Positions 1-13,377 of a DNA stretch of 64,000 nt are shown in pieces. This DNA is from Parapristionchus giblindavisi (lineage: Eukaryota; Nematoda; Chromadorea; Rhabditida; Diplogasteridae). Numbering within the stretch: position 1 is the first letter of the stretch; every line of letters begins with the position of its first letter. The translations under genes and the position numbers were made by a program. The notes beneath the pieces are model-generated. The model saw only the letters and a program-made list of their open reading frames with translations, was not told where the DNA came from and did no database searches. The stretch covers positions 57,472 to 121,471 of the forward strand of contig CALSFV010000458.1 of NCBI GenBank assembly GCA_943737045.1. Reading direction: 5' to 3'.

Positions 1-461
1 TAGTGTGTGTCAACAAAAAATACAGGGAGACTACCGTAATATGAGGGTTATTGATTGATTGATTGATCATATCCTGATTATCGATCGATATCGATTACCA
101 CATCGGAGCAACCATCGAATCGGACGAACTCTGCTGTTTGTTCATGAGGCTGTAAACATTTTATACACAATTATTACGGAATTAAAACACTAACATCATA
201 GGTCGAATAACTAGGTTATCGGTTTTCAAAATCCGGTCAGGTTTTTCGATTTTTGTGAAATTTTGGCTCCAAATCCGGTCAGACTTTGCAGCATACTTTT
301 CGACCATCCATCGTCATTCTTATCTAAATACAAATAAATGAAAGTCTCTGGTTGCAAGAAATCACCAGGTCAGCATTTGTTCGCAAGGACCCTTATGATC
401 TCATAACATCGAGAATCCAATCACCTATTCCAGCTTTTCATGAATTTCAAAACAATAAGGA

Positions 462-836
462 ATAGATCGGTTGATCGGTACTTTTCAAAAATTAAAATGT
501 GGGTCACTCTTACTAGTTTGGTACAAGTTTTAATCATTCTTGCATTTAGCGACGGACATCCGACAATCCCTTTATGTCATTCTTTTTAATGCATGAGGAT
601 GAAAATGTATAAAGGTGACTAGGGGTTTCACGTTCTCCCCATAGGCTGCCAGATAACAGTGTGATTGCTGTTCCCGTACATCTGTGCACAGAAATCTTTA
701 AATTATTAAATTGAATTAAAATTATTTTTTTAAAATTTTTTATTATTATATTATTATCATAGATTTTGGGAAAGATCATATTTCTTTCTTGTTTGGTACA
801 AGTTATAATCATACTATTCCTTCGGTTAAATATTAC

Positions 837-891
<55 letters not shown>

Positions 892-2366
892 GCAGGTATC
901 GCGACGGCCATTTCTCAATCGGACTGCCTCTCATTCGACACCCCTCAGGCACAATTCTTTGCCGAGAATGGAAATCTGGGTATAAATGTGACGATTAGGT
1001 TGGTTTATTGATTGATTGATTATCGATTTCGATTGATTTATTGGTCGATCGATCCGCTAGTAATCTATTTAAGTGACCCGTTTCTCTAAGCCGCCCAGTG
1101 TATAAACTGACCCGTAACCAAGATGTGTACGACTATAATCATTTCATACAAAATTGCTACGAAAAAATAAACCCTTGTAGACATTTAAATACTAAATAAG
1201 TTTCTAGTTGCGAGAAATCACCAGGTCAACATTAGTTCGCAAGGACCCTCAAGAGCTCATCGAGCATCCCTATTAGAATGTTTCATAAAGAAATCGAATA
1301 TCCTATTAAACTCATAAAGATTTTTTTAAATACATAAAGATTTCTCATTGCGAGAATTCATCGGGTCATTCGGACACTTATGATCTCATAACATCGAGGA
1401 GAATTCAATCGCCTAATGCAATATTTTATGAATTTCAAGTAAATCACTAGCGGATCGATCAACCACTGCGGTATCCCAAAACCTATGAGGAGAGGATGAA
1501 ACATTCAATACATTTCCAGCGGCCTCACAATATTGTTTGATATAGAAGGTCGATTTTCGAAATATGTTCTATAGATCACTAGCGCATCAATCAATAAATC
1601 AATAAAAATCTATAAAAATCAATCAATAAACCAACCTAATCGTCACATTTATACCCAGATTTCCATTCTCGGCAAAGAAATGTGCCTGAGGGGTGTCGAA
1701 TGAGAGGCAGTCCGATTGAGAGATTGCAGTCGCGATGCCTGCAATAATAATAATGATAATAATATTATTATTATTATTACTATTAATAATAACAATAATG
1801 TCAGTTAGGCCTATTGGACCAGCAACGCAGCGTTTTTGTGGGTTAGTTGAAAATTCTGTTTTCTTTTCGAAAAATTATCGGAAAATTCAGATATTTCGAC
1901 GTCGACACCTATGAATATTTCAACACTCACTACCCAACTAGACAAATGGAATATCTGACCGAAGGATTTTTTAAATTTCTATTTTTGAGGAGTTAACCGA
2001 AGGAATATTATGATTCAAACTTGTACCTAACAAGAAAGAAAAGTGATCTTGCCCAAAATCTATGATAATAATATAATAATAAAAAATGTTAAAAAATAAT
2101 TTTAATTCAATTTAATAATTTAAAGATTTCTGTGCACAGATGTACGGGAACAGCAATCACACTATTATCTGGCAGCCTATGGAGAAAACGTGAAACCCGT
2201 AGTCACCTTCATACGTTTTCATCCTCATGCATTAAAAAGAATGACATAAAGGGATTGTCGGATGTCCGTCGCTAAATGCAAGAATGATTAAAACTTGTAC
2301 CAAACTAGTAAGAGTGACCCACATTTTAATTTTTGAAAAGTACCGATCAACCGATCTATTCCTTAT
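462..2366. repeat. Inverted duplication containing SIAH exon 12
   Basis: The stretch 462-1011 reappears as its reverse complement in 1623-2366, including the exon, an ATT array, and intron DNA with the block cacagaaatctttaaatta. The right arm has about 190 extra bases near 1800-1990. The unpaired centre (1012-1622) holds ordinary AT-rich repeat DNA. The result is one SIAH terminal exon on each strand. Confidence 0.8.
896..1011 (+). pseudogene. Orphan inverted copy of SIAH terminal exon
   Basis: This is a 116-bp exon preceded by an ATT array and a TGCAG acceptor. It encodes the C-terminal end of the SINA substrate-binding domain ([13 protein letters not shown] ... [13 protein letters not shown]) and ends with a TGA stop, the same length and phase as exon 12 of the intact gene. 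It lies on the opposite strand from all other SIAH exons, so it cannot be spliced to them. It is the left arm of the inverted duplication. Confidence 0.8.
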
Positions 2367-3654
2367 TGTCTAACAACCTATAGGAAGAAGTTCTTCCGAA
2401 GAACGTGAAACCCGCAATCACCAACCTCATTTATTCGCATGCCCTCATATTTTTTTACATAGCCTGTCGATTTTCTTATAAACCATGATAGAATAGTAAC
2501 GATAAATCAACTTTTCTATTATTCAGCACCCTATACGTAGGGTGTGAAACCCGCAATCACCAAGCTTCGTGAATCGATCTCGGCGTTGCCTCCCACGATA
2601 GACGACGACGTGGCGAGGATAGCTCCAATCTGGAAGATCAATCAATAAATCAATCGATAATATTCACTCTTCAGTCTACTGCAATCTAAGGAAATCCGTT
2701 CAAGGGTCACTATTTTTAAGAAACGACATGCAAACAGCCCATAATTCACACCATTTACGCCCTTAGTAACTCCCACGAATCTCTGGAGAATCAGTATTAG
2801 TCATGTTCTTTTCCCTTTAAATTACCACATGTCTCGCTGCTCATCTTGCGTAGATAAATAAATAACTCAATAAATCAATACTCACTTGTAATTGAACATC
2901 AAAACATTTATAGAAAGGGGGGAAGAGAAAGAGAGGCCGATGATAAGAAGTCCAACAGCCATTTAAATGTGCGCATTATTAAGACAGATTGATTATTGAT
3001 TAGTTGGCTACCTGATTATTGATTGATTATTGATTGATTACTGATCTACCTGTTTCTCGAGTACGAGCATGAAGTGGTAGCTGAAGCACGACTGCATCAT
3101 CACCCAGTCCACGGCACCGGGCAGATTGATGTCCGTCGCGAGGAAGACTATGTGAGTATCAGGGAACATTATGATTACGGTAATCGATTATTAATTATCG
3201 ATTAAGTAGATATCCTACATCCTCGCCGGATAATCAGGGGACATATCATGGTTACGGTAATCGATTTTCGATTAAGTGGAATATCCTCAAAGTACTTCTC
3301 TAGTAGTTCTAGGAACTATAGGGTCTGTTCGTAGTGCTATGGCAAAAACACTTTATTTTATTCTTTGAACATTAAAAGCACACACAAATCGATATAGTAT
3401 GAATATTTAATTTCATTTTTTTTCTCAAACATCAGTTTCGGCAATGAATAAGTTATTTTCCTTACTTTCTTAATAATAAACTTATGCGAAATTCAAACAG
3501 TGTCCGGGTCTCGCACGGAAATTCGGGGGTTACGGTAGCCCACCTACCTTGCAGTGTGATGATGCTCTTGTGTATTTTCATCAGATGGCCCATGACGTCA
3601 TTCAGCGAGCCCTGCCACTTGCACGACGCTCCCGGACACGGTCAACAGTACGGT
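1623..3654 (-). pseudogene. SIAH 3'-half pseudogene, unit 3
   Basis: Remnants of SIAH exons 8 (3548-3654), 9 (3050 to about 3152), 10 (only about 14 bp, 2887-2900), 11 (2565-2629) and 12 (1623-1738). Exon 8 has a TGA in place of the second Cys codon of the YCCPCPG motif. Exon 9 has lost its 5' end and acceptor. Exon 10 is almost entirely deleted. The exon 11 donor reads GAAGCTTGG instead of GAAGGTTGG, destroying the GT. No RING exons are present. The unit cannot make a SIAH protein. It is a decayed tandem copy of the gene at 14121-25766. Confidence 0.85.
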
Positions 3655-4586
3655 CTGCAATCGGAGGAGGGTTACGGTAATTAAGTACTGTACAATTTGA
3701 GGGTTACGGTAGTTGCAAAGATTATTGTAGAATGTGATGACTTTATATCAGATATCTGACAATGAGCTCAGATCGACGATCAAGGATGCGCATTTTTCAA
3801 CCACATAACAAGCTAGGGAGGAACCAGAAAGTCACAGGCTAAGCAAATTTAAAAAATCGAAAACATCGAATAAACTCAGAATATTTTTTAAAAAAATAAT
3901 GGGATGACTACGGTAGGGAAAAGGATTACGGTAGTATTTCATGATCACCTTAAGCACAGAAAATGGCTAAATACATAGGCGGAATAGCTACGTTACAGAT
4001 TTGCAAAATACACTTTTGTTCTCACAAAAAAATTACAAAATGCAGTGAGATTTCGATGTTTGCAACGTATTGTTCAACACATATTACCACAATACTTCTG
4101 TAGTAGTTTTCCCACCAGGTAACAAGCACGGGTGGAACCAGAAAGTCGCAGGCTATCCAATCCAAATTAGGGCAAAAAAAACATTTAATCAAATAAACAT
4201 CCCATCCCCGATGTGTTCTATTGAAGGTATAAATTTTTATTATTATTTATTATTATTATTAAATTATATAGCCGGTGATGAGGGGAGCAATTACCCGTCA
4301 GTTTGAGGTCTCGAGTAAATCATAAAATTTATCTATTCGCCAATCTCACCCAATAACTATTCTCTCCTTTGTTATTTCACAACATAAAGTAGACTTAAAA
4401 TCATAGATCGAAAAGTAAGTTACAGTGAATCAAGCCGGACCGTATTTTGAACTAACTTTTTTTAGTCCATCATCGTTATCAAAGATCAAAATACAAAGGT
4501 CAGGGATCAGTAATATAAATAAAATATTTGTGAAGATCTCTAACTCGAACATTTTGCACTTGAAGAAACTCCCCTGTGATGTACGA

Positions 4587-4625
<39 letters not shown>

Positions 4626-5064
4626 ATACGTAATGAACTTTATACCACAACGTGCGGTGAGTCAAAGGAGACGATGAGGAACAAGGGCGAACAAGAAATG
4701 CACAAAGAAAGGCTAAGCACAGTGAGAGAGAATGACCGATTACTGTAGTAGTTGTGTATAGACAAAAGGGTCTACGGTGGAAAGAGTACTGTAGTTGGGG
4801 GGAGGGGGTACGGTAGAGATGGGAGGGGTCAAGAGTACTGTAGGCGAACAAAAAGACTTCGTATATGTGAGAAAAAAAGAAAAAAAACATAGACTAACGA
4901 ATACTTAGCGAGTTGAATTCTATATATTGACAGACAGACAGACAGGCAGACATACTTACAATGACAGACAAACTAACAGACAGTCAGACCGAATGACAGG
5001 CAGACAGACATACTGACATTGACAGACAAACTAACAGACAGACAGACCGACTGACAGACAGACA
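3655..5064. other. Non-genic unit 3 sequence with simple repeats
   Basis: This is SIAH intron-7-derived DNA shared with 10651-11945 and 20830-21080. It contains a retroposon-like tail (gatgtgttctattgaagg followed by a TTATT run, about 4209-4260), a (TAAA)n run at 4586-4626, scattered TACGGTA/TACTGTAG motifs, and a (CAGA)n-rich block at 4925-5064. I see no exon. Confidence 0.6.
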
Positions 5065-5066
5065 TA

Positions 5067-6517
5067 CAGTAGCGACGAAAAGTATTCGCCAAAAATTTTG
5101 CAATGTCATAACTTTTGACTCAGATGAGCAATCGGGCTCATCTTTTGACAGTATACTATAGTACTAGTGTGCATTATATCCTACTCCAGTTGTTAAGATT
5201 CGTCGTCGTATTTTTGTGTAGTGAGCCTGGAACCCCACTGTACTTACTCAGCGAAAATTATTTCCTCAGCCGGATTTTTCTGAGAGCTGTTTTTAACAGT
5301 GCATGAACAACATTTACTGAGGAGTAGAATCCGCTATGTGATCGATTTGAGCTAATTCATTTCTGTGAGAAAATCGAAATTTCCGACATCCCTGAAATTG
5401 GGCAAAATTTTCATAACTCTGTGTTCAGTGAAGCTGCAGGCTCCAAACTGGGCAGAGATGATAGCCTATGAGTGATACAAAACCTGGCCGAGTATGAGCC
5501 CGATCGGGTGAATTTTGAGAAATTTCGAAAATTTATTATACTCATTTTTTGAGATTCAGGAAGTACCTGGTCGGATTTATTTCGATTGAGTTCAACAGCA
5601 AGATGTCTTCTATATATAGTAGATGACTGTTTACTAGTGTTTCACGAAATTTCGAGTTCTTTCAGAGAAGTTATGATTGGAGAAAGGAGGTCAAAAATAG
5701 TTCTGGCACGATTTTTTCAGATCATCTAAAAAATTAAAATGATTTTTGTGGGACAAAAAGAGCATCAATGGCCATTCTATTATAGGGGATCATCTTCTGT
5801 CTTCATGATATTTCTCATGACAAAGTATGAGCCCAATCGAACAAAGTCGCAAACTTTCGGAAAAAATCTGAAAAAGATGCCAACTATTTTCTACCTCTTT
5901 TCTGCAATCATAACTTCTCTGAAAGAACTCGAAATTTCGTGAAACACTAGTAAACGGTCATCTACTATATATAGAAGACATTTTGCTGTTGAACTCAATC
6001 GAAATAAATCCGACCAGGTACTTCCTGAATCTCAAAAAATGAGTATAATAAATTTTCGAAATTTCTCAAAATTCACCCGATCGGGCTCATACTCGGCCAG
6101 GTTTTGTATCACTCATAGGCTATCATCTCTGCCCAGTTTGGAGCCTGTAGCTTCACTGAACACAGAGTTATGAAAATTTTGCCCAATTTCGGGGGTGTCG
6201 GAAATTTAGATTTTCTCACAGAAATGAATTAGCTCAGATCGATCACATAGCGGATTCTACTCCTCAGTAAATGTTGTTCATGCACTGTTAAAAACAGCTC
6301 TCAGAAAAATCCGGCTGAGGAAATAATTTTCGCTGAGTAAGTACAGTGGGGTTCCAGGCTCGCTACACAAAAATACGACGACGAATCTTAACAACGGGAG
6401 TAGGATGTAATGCACACTAGTACTATAGTATACTGCCAAAAGATGAGCCCGATTGCTCATCTGAGTCAAAAGTTATGACATTTCAAAATTTTTGGCGAAT
6501 ACTTTTCGTCGCTACTG
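5067..6517. mobile_element. Foldback element with Tc1/mariner-like ends
   Basis: A 1.45-kb near-perfect palindrome. It starts CAGTAGCGACGAAAAGTATT, ends with the reverse complement, and has TA on each side (5065-5066 and 6518-6519). Both arms are about 720 bp, so the small ORFs in them are mirror images and not credible genes. TA duplication and CAGT ends are typical of Tc1/mariner, but no transposase is encoded. The tandem sister unit keeps the uninterrupted sequence near 11940-11965 (atacatactgacaatgacag), which confirms the insertion. Confidence 0.85.
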
Positions 6518-6955
6518 TACATACTGACAATGACAGACTGGCTGTCTGACAGTCTGACAGTCTGACAGACAGACAGGTGATGAGGACTGGCGTTTCAGGA
6601 ATTACAAATCTACTTTGGTTAAAAATATATATATTTTTAAACACTAAACTACCCACTAGATATCTAACGTCAGAGAGAGAGAGAGCCAATCCCAGTCAGT
6701 GTTGGGTGTGTATATTAGAGAGAAAAGGTTGAATACCCTAACACAAGGGGTACGGTAACAATACACAAGGTCTACGGTATATGTATATATGAGGTTGGAT
6801 GAATGCATATGAAAGACTAATCAATCGATAATGTACTAATCGATATAGGAACAACTCATACTGTAGGTATATATAACTTATTTAGTGTACTTAGCTATAT
6901 ATTATATATGATAGAGGGGTGGAGATAAATAGGTGATGATACAAGTATTGATTGG

Positions 6956-7639
6956 TAGTGTGTGTCAACAAAAAGTACAGGGAGAAAGGGAAATAACTAC
7001 CGTAATATGAGGGTTATTGATTGATTGATTGATCATATCTTGATTATCGATCGATATCTATTACCGCATCGGAGCAACCATCGAATCGGATGAACTCTGC
7101 TGTTGGTTCACGAGGCTGTAATCATTTTATACACAATTATTACAAAATAAACTTTCTCATCCATCGCCATTCGCATATAAATACAAATAAATGAAAGATT
7201 ATCGTTGCGAGAAATCACCAGGTCAACATTTGATGAATTAGAGAACTAGAGACATTTTACCGAAGGATTAAATTTTTTTTAAATTTTACCGAAGATTTTA
7301 CCGATTCGAACCAATCAACCACATCATCTCATAACCTATTAGGAGGGCGTGAAACCCGTAATCACCTTCACACCTTTTCGGCGCCTTCACAATTTTTTTT
7401 GATATAGTGGGTCGATTTTCGAACTATCGATCTAGAAAAATCGCTATTTTTCGCTTAAATTGCGATTTGTGCCGCATAAAAAAATATCCTTATATAGTGG
7501 GGCGATCGTGAGAAGAGTCCTCGTATTATGAGGGGTATGAAAATGCATCAAGGCGCCTCTCCCAGGGACTCGAAAGGGGAATTGGTAGTGACTAGATCAT
7601 GCGATAAAGTAGGTCCGAAGAAGAAATTAGGCCCTCCGG
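6956..7639. other. Start of unit 2, no gene seen
   Basis: AT-rich sequence homologous to 1-400 and 12407-12600, followed by fragments with cgtgaaacccgtaatcacc repeats and a copy of the gtgggtcgattttcga motif. SIAH exon 12 would be expected here but is absent. Confidence 0.5.
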
Positions 7640-8185
7640 TGAGAACTGGGAGTCCATACTTGGGTGTTAGGAGTGTCATCGGCCCTCATCACACAAAACA
7701 GCTGAAATTTCCTGTTTGTTCCCCTTAGGCAATTAGAAAAAATAATTTTTAAAAAAAACTTTTAAAAATCATAATTTCTCAAATTGTTGAGATGAAGTCT
7801 AAATACCATTTGCGATGCGTCTAGGGTGCACAGTGCTTGCTAATTCACTATTATCATCGAATGTGCGTTGATTCCTAAACCACTTTTTTGACTCAAAATT
7901 TTGTTTTTTTCCTGAAAAATCATCGATTTCAATCATCAAAAAAAAGGAATCAACGCACATTCGATGCTAATAGTGAATTAGCAAGCTCTGTGCACCCTAG
8001 ACGCATCGCAAATGGTATTTAGACTTCATCTCAACAATTTGAGAAATTATGATTTTTAAGTTTTTTTTTTTGAAATTATTTTTTCTAATTGCCTGAGGGC
8101 ACAAACAGGAAATTTCAGCTGTTTTGTGTAATAAGGGCCGACGACACTCCTAACACCCAAGTATGGACTCCCAGTTCTCATTGCT
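7640..8185. mobile_element. 545-bp palindromic foldback element
   Basis: The left arm begins near gagaactgggagtcc and the right arm ends ggactcccagttctc. The arms are about 250 bp and pair through to a centre near 7905 (cacattcgatg on both sides). No coding capacity or clear target duplication could be fixed by eye. It lies where intron 11 or exon 12 of the unit 2 SIAH copy should be. Confidence 0.65.
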
Positions 8186-8284
8186 AGCGCAACGTGTCCG
8201 GGGGGGGGGGTGTCGGATATGATCGAGTCTTAGGGAGCAGGCCTCTTAATAATTTAAAGATTTCTGTGATCACAACAGAGGACG

Positions 8285-9330
8285 GAAAAAACCAATCACA
8301 CTAGTATCTGGCAGCCTATGGGGAGAACGTGAAACCCCTAGTCACCTTCATACGTTCTCGGCTTAATACATTAAAAAAGAATGGCATAAAAGGGATTGAT
8401 ATTGATGGATGTCTGTCGCTAAAGCATGATGAAAACTTGTACCAAACAAGCAAAAAAAGTGATCGTGCCCAAAATCCACATTAAAGTCACACAGCCGAGC
8501 TAATTCGAAACTCTCTCCGGTCTGGCAACACTCTCTCGTAGGCGAAGAAAACGAGAGCGCATTACCAGAGCTGCGAGTTTCAAATAAGATCGGCTGTGCC
8601 TTTTTGCCATACTGACTATCAATCACACTAGTATCTGACAGCCTATGGGGATAACGTGCAACCCGTAATCACCTTCATACACTTTCGGCGCCCTCACAAA
8701 ATTCTTTATATTATGGCTTGATCCTCGCATTATTTATAGTATGATTAAAACTTGTACCAAACAAGTAAGAGTGACCCACATTTTATTTTTTTAAAGTACT
8801 ACTCAATAAAGTACCATTGTCTAACAACCTATAGGAAGAAGTTCTTCCGAAGAACGTGAAACCCGCAATCACCAACCTCATTCATTCTCATGCCCTCATA
8901 TTTTTTTACATAGCCTGTCGATTTTCTCAAAAACGAAGACATTAAAGATTCATCAACTTTTCTAGTATTCAGCACCGTATAGAAAGAGCGTGAAACCCGC
9001 AATCAGCAACATCACTTATTTTCATGTCCTGATATTTTTTACATAGTCTGTCCAATTTGAAAAAAAATATGTTACAAAGTACCAGCCTTACCGCAAAATT
9101 CGCAACAATGTTGTTTACATCAACCACACTAGTATCTAACAGCCTATGGGGAGGATGTGAAACCGGAAATCACCTTTAGCCTTACATAATTATATCTTGC
9201 CCAAACCACATGATAACATAGTATCAATAAATCAACTACTACACTAGTATCTAACATCCTATGGGAAGAACGTAATTAATAATCAATAAATCAATTACTA
9301 CACTAGTATCTAACATCCTATGGGAAGAAC
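8285..9330. repeat. Recurrent ~60-bp motif array
   Basis: The motif cactagtatctaacagcc, then tatggggagaacgtgaaacc, recurs at least eight times with variable spacing, ending in an exact 60-bp tandem duplication at about 9236-9355. The same motif occurs at 630-670, 2150-2200, 14880-14930 and 15070-15110. It lies in the SIAH intron 11 equivalent of each unit. A MITE of the GCTCTGGCAACACTCTC family is embedded at about 8484-8605. Confidence 0.6.
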
Positions 9331-9378
9331 GTAATTAATAATCAATAAATCAATCATCAATAACCAATAATCACCAAC

Positions 9379-10650
9379 CTTCATGAATCGATCTCGGCGT
9401 TGCCTCCCACGATAGTCGACGACGTGGCGAGGATAGCTCCAATCTGGAAGATCAATCAATAAATCGATAATATTCACTTTTCAATCTACCGTAATCTAAG
9501 GAAATCCGTTCAAGAGTCACTACTCACTTCATCCCTCATTTATTTATCTATTTTCATGAAAGTTCTTGCTGAAGTTCTTGCTTATTTACCATTTACGCCA
9601 TTTGTAACCCTCTCGAATCTATGGAGAATCAATATTATACCATCTTTTCTCCTTAAATTAACAGATATCTAGTTGCGCCTCGGGCGTAGATAAATAAATC
9701 AATAAATCAATACTCACTTGTAGTTGAACATCTCCGCCTCCTTCTTCGTGCCGATCAACTGTACAACCGCGTAGAAGATCTGCTGACCGTGCTCGAACTT
9801 CTCCTGAACGGATCAGGGTTACTGTAGTAGTCACGATCAATACAGGGTTACTGTAGTAGTAAGATATTGATTGATTCATTGTGACTCTATATCACTGCTG
9901 TGATCTACTACAAGTATACCAGATTAGCATACTAGGTCAATCTGCTTGGACAGTACTAGCTAATAGAAGCCAGATCAGTATGCTAGACCACCATATTTGG
10001 TCAGAACTCCAAGTATTCCGACCTGGCAGTTTTAGGTGTAAACATTGATAGAAAGGGGGAAGAGAAAGAGAGGCCGATGAAATTCAACGGCCATTTAAAT
10101 ATGCGCATTATTAAGTTGAATAAAGTTAAATGATTGATTGATCGATTATTCATTTATTATTGATCTACCTGTTTCTCGAGTACGAGCATGAAGTGGTAGC
10201 TGAAGCACAAATAAACAGGCACCGGGCAGATTGATGTCCGTCGCGAGGAAGACTATGTCCTCGCCTGAATCAGGGAAATATCATGGTTACGGTAATGGAT
10301 TATCGATTAAGTCGAATATCTCAAAGTATTTCTATAATTTTAGGGTTCTGTCCCGTATACCTAAGGCAACAACACTTTTTTTAAAATTTGTTTTTTAAAC
10401 ATTAAAAAAACATTTTATTTTTCCAAACATCAGCAAAAATGTTATTTTCCTACTTTATTAACATAACTTAAGAGAAATTCAAACACTGTCCGTGTCTCGC
10501 ACGGAAAGTCGGGGAGGGGGGGGGGTTACGGTAGCCCACCTACCTTACAGTGTGGTGATGCTCTTGTGTATCTTCATCAGATGGCCCATAACGTCATTCA
10601 ATGAGCCCTGCAACTTGCACGACGCTCCCGGACACGGACAACGGTACGGT
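9379..10650 (-). pseudogene. SIAH 3'-half pseudogene, unit 2
   Basis: SIAH exons 8 (10544-10650), 9 (10169-10264), 10 (9718-9803) and 11 (9379-9443). Exon 8 keeps its length, but a zinc-binding Cys of YCCPCPG is changed to Arg and the Trp of CKWQGS to Leu. Exon 9 is 96 bp instead of 110 because the part encoding VDWVMMQSC is replaced by an unrelated patch. Exons 10 and 11 look intact. Exon 12 and all RING exons are missing, so no complete SIAH could be made. Confidence 0.85.
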
Positions 10651-12406
10651 CTGCAAGCGGAGGAGGGTTACGGTAGTTAAGTACTGTAGGATTTGAGGGA
10701 GGGTTACGGAAGGTTTAAAGATTACTGTATGATGTGATGGTTACTTTATAAGAGATATTTCTGAACACTGGCTCAGATCATCGATCAAGGATGTGAATTT
10801 CTCGACCAATAACAAGATTGGGTGGAACCCGAAAGTCGCAGGGTATCAAATAGGAAATCGAAAACATCGGCTAAACTAGGAATATTAAAATAATATTAAT
10901 AGGGTGGTTACGGTAGGTCTATATTATCGATCAAGTAGATTACTCTCAAAACAGTTCCATAGTAGATCTGGGAACTACGAATCGAACACCGGATTTTCCT
11001 ACCAGGTAACAAGCGTGGGTGAGACCAGAAAGTCACAGGCTATCCAATCCGAAATAGGGTAACAACATTTTCTTAAATAAACATATCCATCCCATCCCCT
11101 ATGTGTTCTATTCGAGGTATAAATTATTATTATTATTATTATAAAATTAAAGTTGCATTTCCTTGTATAGCCAACGGCGAGGGGTGCAATAACCCGTCAG
11201 TTTGAGGTTTCGAGTAAATGATAAAATCGTATAAATTCGCCAACTCATCCGATAAATTCTATCGCTCAGGTATTTCACAACATAAAGTAGACTTAAAATC
11301 ATGGATCGAAAAGCAAGCTACAAAGTAACAAGCATGAGCGTTTTTTGAGCTAACTTTTTTTTATTCCATCATAGTCATCAAAGATCAAAATACAAAGATC
11401 AAAGATCAGCAATATAAATAATATTTTTGTGAAGATCTCTAACACGAACTTTTTGTACTTGACGAAGCACCCCTGTGGTGTACGATAAATAAATAAATAA
11501 ATAAATAAATAAATACATAATGAACTTTATACCACGACATGCGGTGAGTCAAAGGAGACAATGAAGAACAAGGGCGAACAAGAAATGCACAAAGAAAGGC
11601 TAAGCACAGTGAGAGAGAATGACCGATTACTGTAGTAGTAGTTTATAGACAAAAGGGTCTACGGTGGAAAGAGTACTGTAGTTGGGGGGAGGGGGTACGG
11701 TAGAGATGGGGAGTACTGTAGGGTCAAGAGTACTGTAGGCGAACAAAAAGACTTCGTATATGTGAGACGATATATTGATTTCTAAGATGGAAAAGAAATA
11801 GACTAACGAATACTTAGCGAGTTGAATTCTATATATAGACAGACAGACATACTGACAATGACAGACAAACTAACAGACAGTCAGATCCACTGACTGACAG
11901 ACAGACAAACTAACAGACAGTCAGACCGACTGACAGAGAGATATACATACTGACAATGACAGATAAGCTGTCTGACAGTCTGACAGACAAACAGGTGAAG
12001 AGAACTGGCTATACAGGAATTACAAATCTAGTTTTGATTTAAAAAAATAATATATAAATTTTTAAAAACACTAAACTACCCACTAGATATCTAACGTCAG
12101 AGAGAGAGAGAGCCAATCCCAGTCAATTGTTGGGTGTATGCGGGTTAGAGAGACAAGTGAAGAATACTCTAACAACACAAGGGATACGGTAACAATACAC
12201 AAGGACGACGATATATGAGGATATACTGTATCTATATATATGAGGTTGGGTGAATGCATATGAAAGACTAATCAATCGATAATGTACTAATCGATATAGG
12301 AACAACTCATACTGTAGGTATATATAACTTATTTAGTGTACTTAGCTATATATTATATATGATAGAGGGGTGGAGATAATTAGGTGATGATACAAGTATT
12401 GATTGG
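10651..12406. other. Non-genic unit 2 sequence
   Basis: Homologous to 3655-6955 without the palindrome. It carries a retroposon-like tail at about 11100-11145, a (TAAA)n tract at 11486-11517, a (CAGA)n block at about 11838-11990 and the empty target site of the 5067-6517 element. I see no exon. Confidence 0.6.
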
Positions 12407-12847
12407 TAGTGTGTGTCAACAAAAAAGACAGGGAGACAGGGAAACAACTACCGTAATATGAGGGTTATTGATTGATTGATTGATAATATCCTGATTATCG
12501 ATGGATATCGATTACCGCATCGGAGCAATCATCGAATCGGACGAACTCTGCTGTTGGTTCACGAGACTGCAATCATACATTATTGTTCAACTCACACAAT
12601 TGCAGACCTATAAGCCGGCCCGTAATCGTTTATACACTGGCCCCTACAATTGCATATTTTTCGATTTTTTGGTATTTTTCGGCTAAATATGTGATGAAGT
12701 GACCCGTTTCTATAAGCCGCCCAGTGTATAAGCTGACTAGTTCCCACAATATGGGTGTACAGTATCGTCCAAAAGTAATGGGACACTTTTTCATTTTTTT
12801 ATAACTTTTGAACCAGGAAAGCAATCAAGCTGATCTTTTGAGTCAAT

Positions 12848-13377
12848 CAGGGCTGGGATTTTTTGAAAATAATTTCAAAAAATTTTTTGATCAAAAAATT
12901 CAAAAAATGGCTCAAAAAATATTTGAATTCAAAAAATTTTTGAAAAAAATTATTTACTATGTTTAAAAGGATAATAAGCAATTCAGAAACATCGTTTTTG
13001 CCTAAAAAGTGATTAAAACAGTCAATTACACAATTAACCGAATTCTAAAACATGAAAAACATATGACTATATTTTTTCACTTTTTAAAAATTCTACGTCA
13101 GTGCATTGGGCAAACTAATCCTCACCAAAACCTTTAGAATCCACTTCATCAAGACAGTGAAAAGGATAAAAATGGGAATCTTGTCAAGTTTTGTCAAATT
13201 TTGTCACAATTTTCCATAAATGTTTCACTTTTTCACGTTTTATCGGTGCTTTTTTACATTAATTTTTTTTTGATTTTATTGAGAAAAATTCAAAAAACTT
13301 TTTTGATTTTGAATTTTTTGAAATGGTCAAAAAATTCAAAAAATTCAAAAAATCAAAATCAAAAAATCCCAGCCCTG
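12848..13377. mobile_element. hAT-like non-autonomous element in a palindrome arm
   Basis: Ends CAGGGCTGGGATTTTTTGA and its reverse complement, flanked by perfect 8-bp direct repeats gagtcaat at 12840-12847 and 13378-13385. CAGGG ends and an 8-bp duplication are hAT hallmarks. The interior is low-complexity AAAATT with no transposase. The uninterrupted arm of the host palindrome (attgactcaaaagatcag near 13661-13678) shows the empty site. Confidence 0.85.

Larger units (their letters stand above)
1..12406. repeat. Tandem segmental duplication of the SIAH 3' region
   Basis: Two units, 1-6955 and 6956-12406, each begin with the same motif (tagtgtgtgtcaac at 1, 6956 and 12407) and carry the same order of SIAH exons 8-11 plus flanking intron and downstream DNA. 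The parental segment is 12407 to about 21080, matching from intron 7 through exon 12. The units differ by transposon insertions, small deletions and point changes, so they are old relative to the BEL element. The parts that hold no exon are intron-derived TTGATT, TACGGTA and ATCGAT repeats. Confidence 0.85.

Noticed and set aside
5115..6469. Paired 63-codon ORFs on opposite strands
   Set aside because: They are the same sequence in the two arms of a palindromic transposon.
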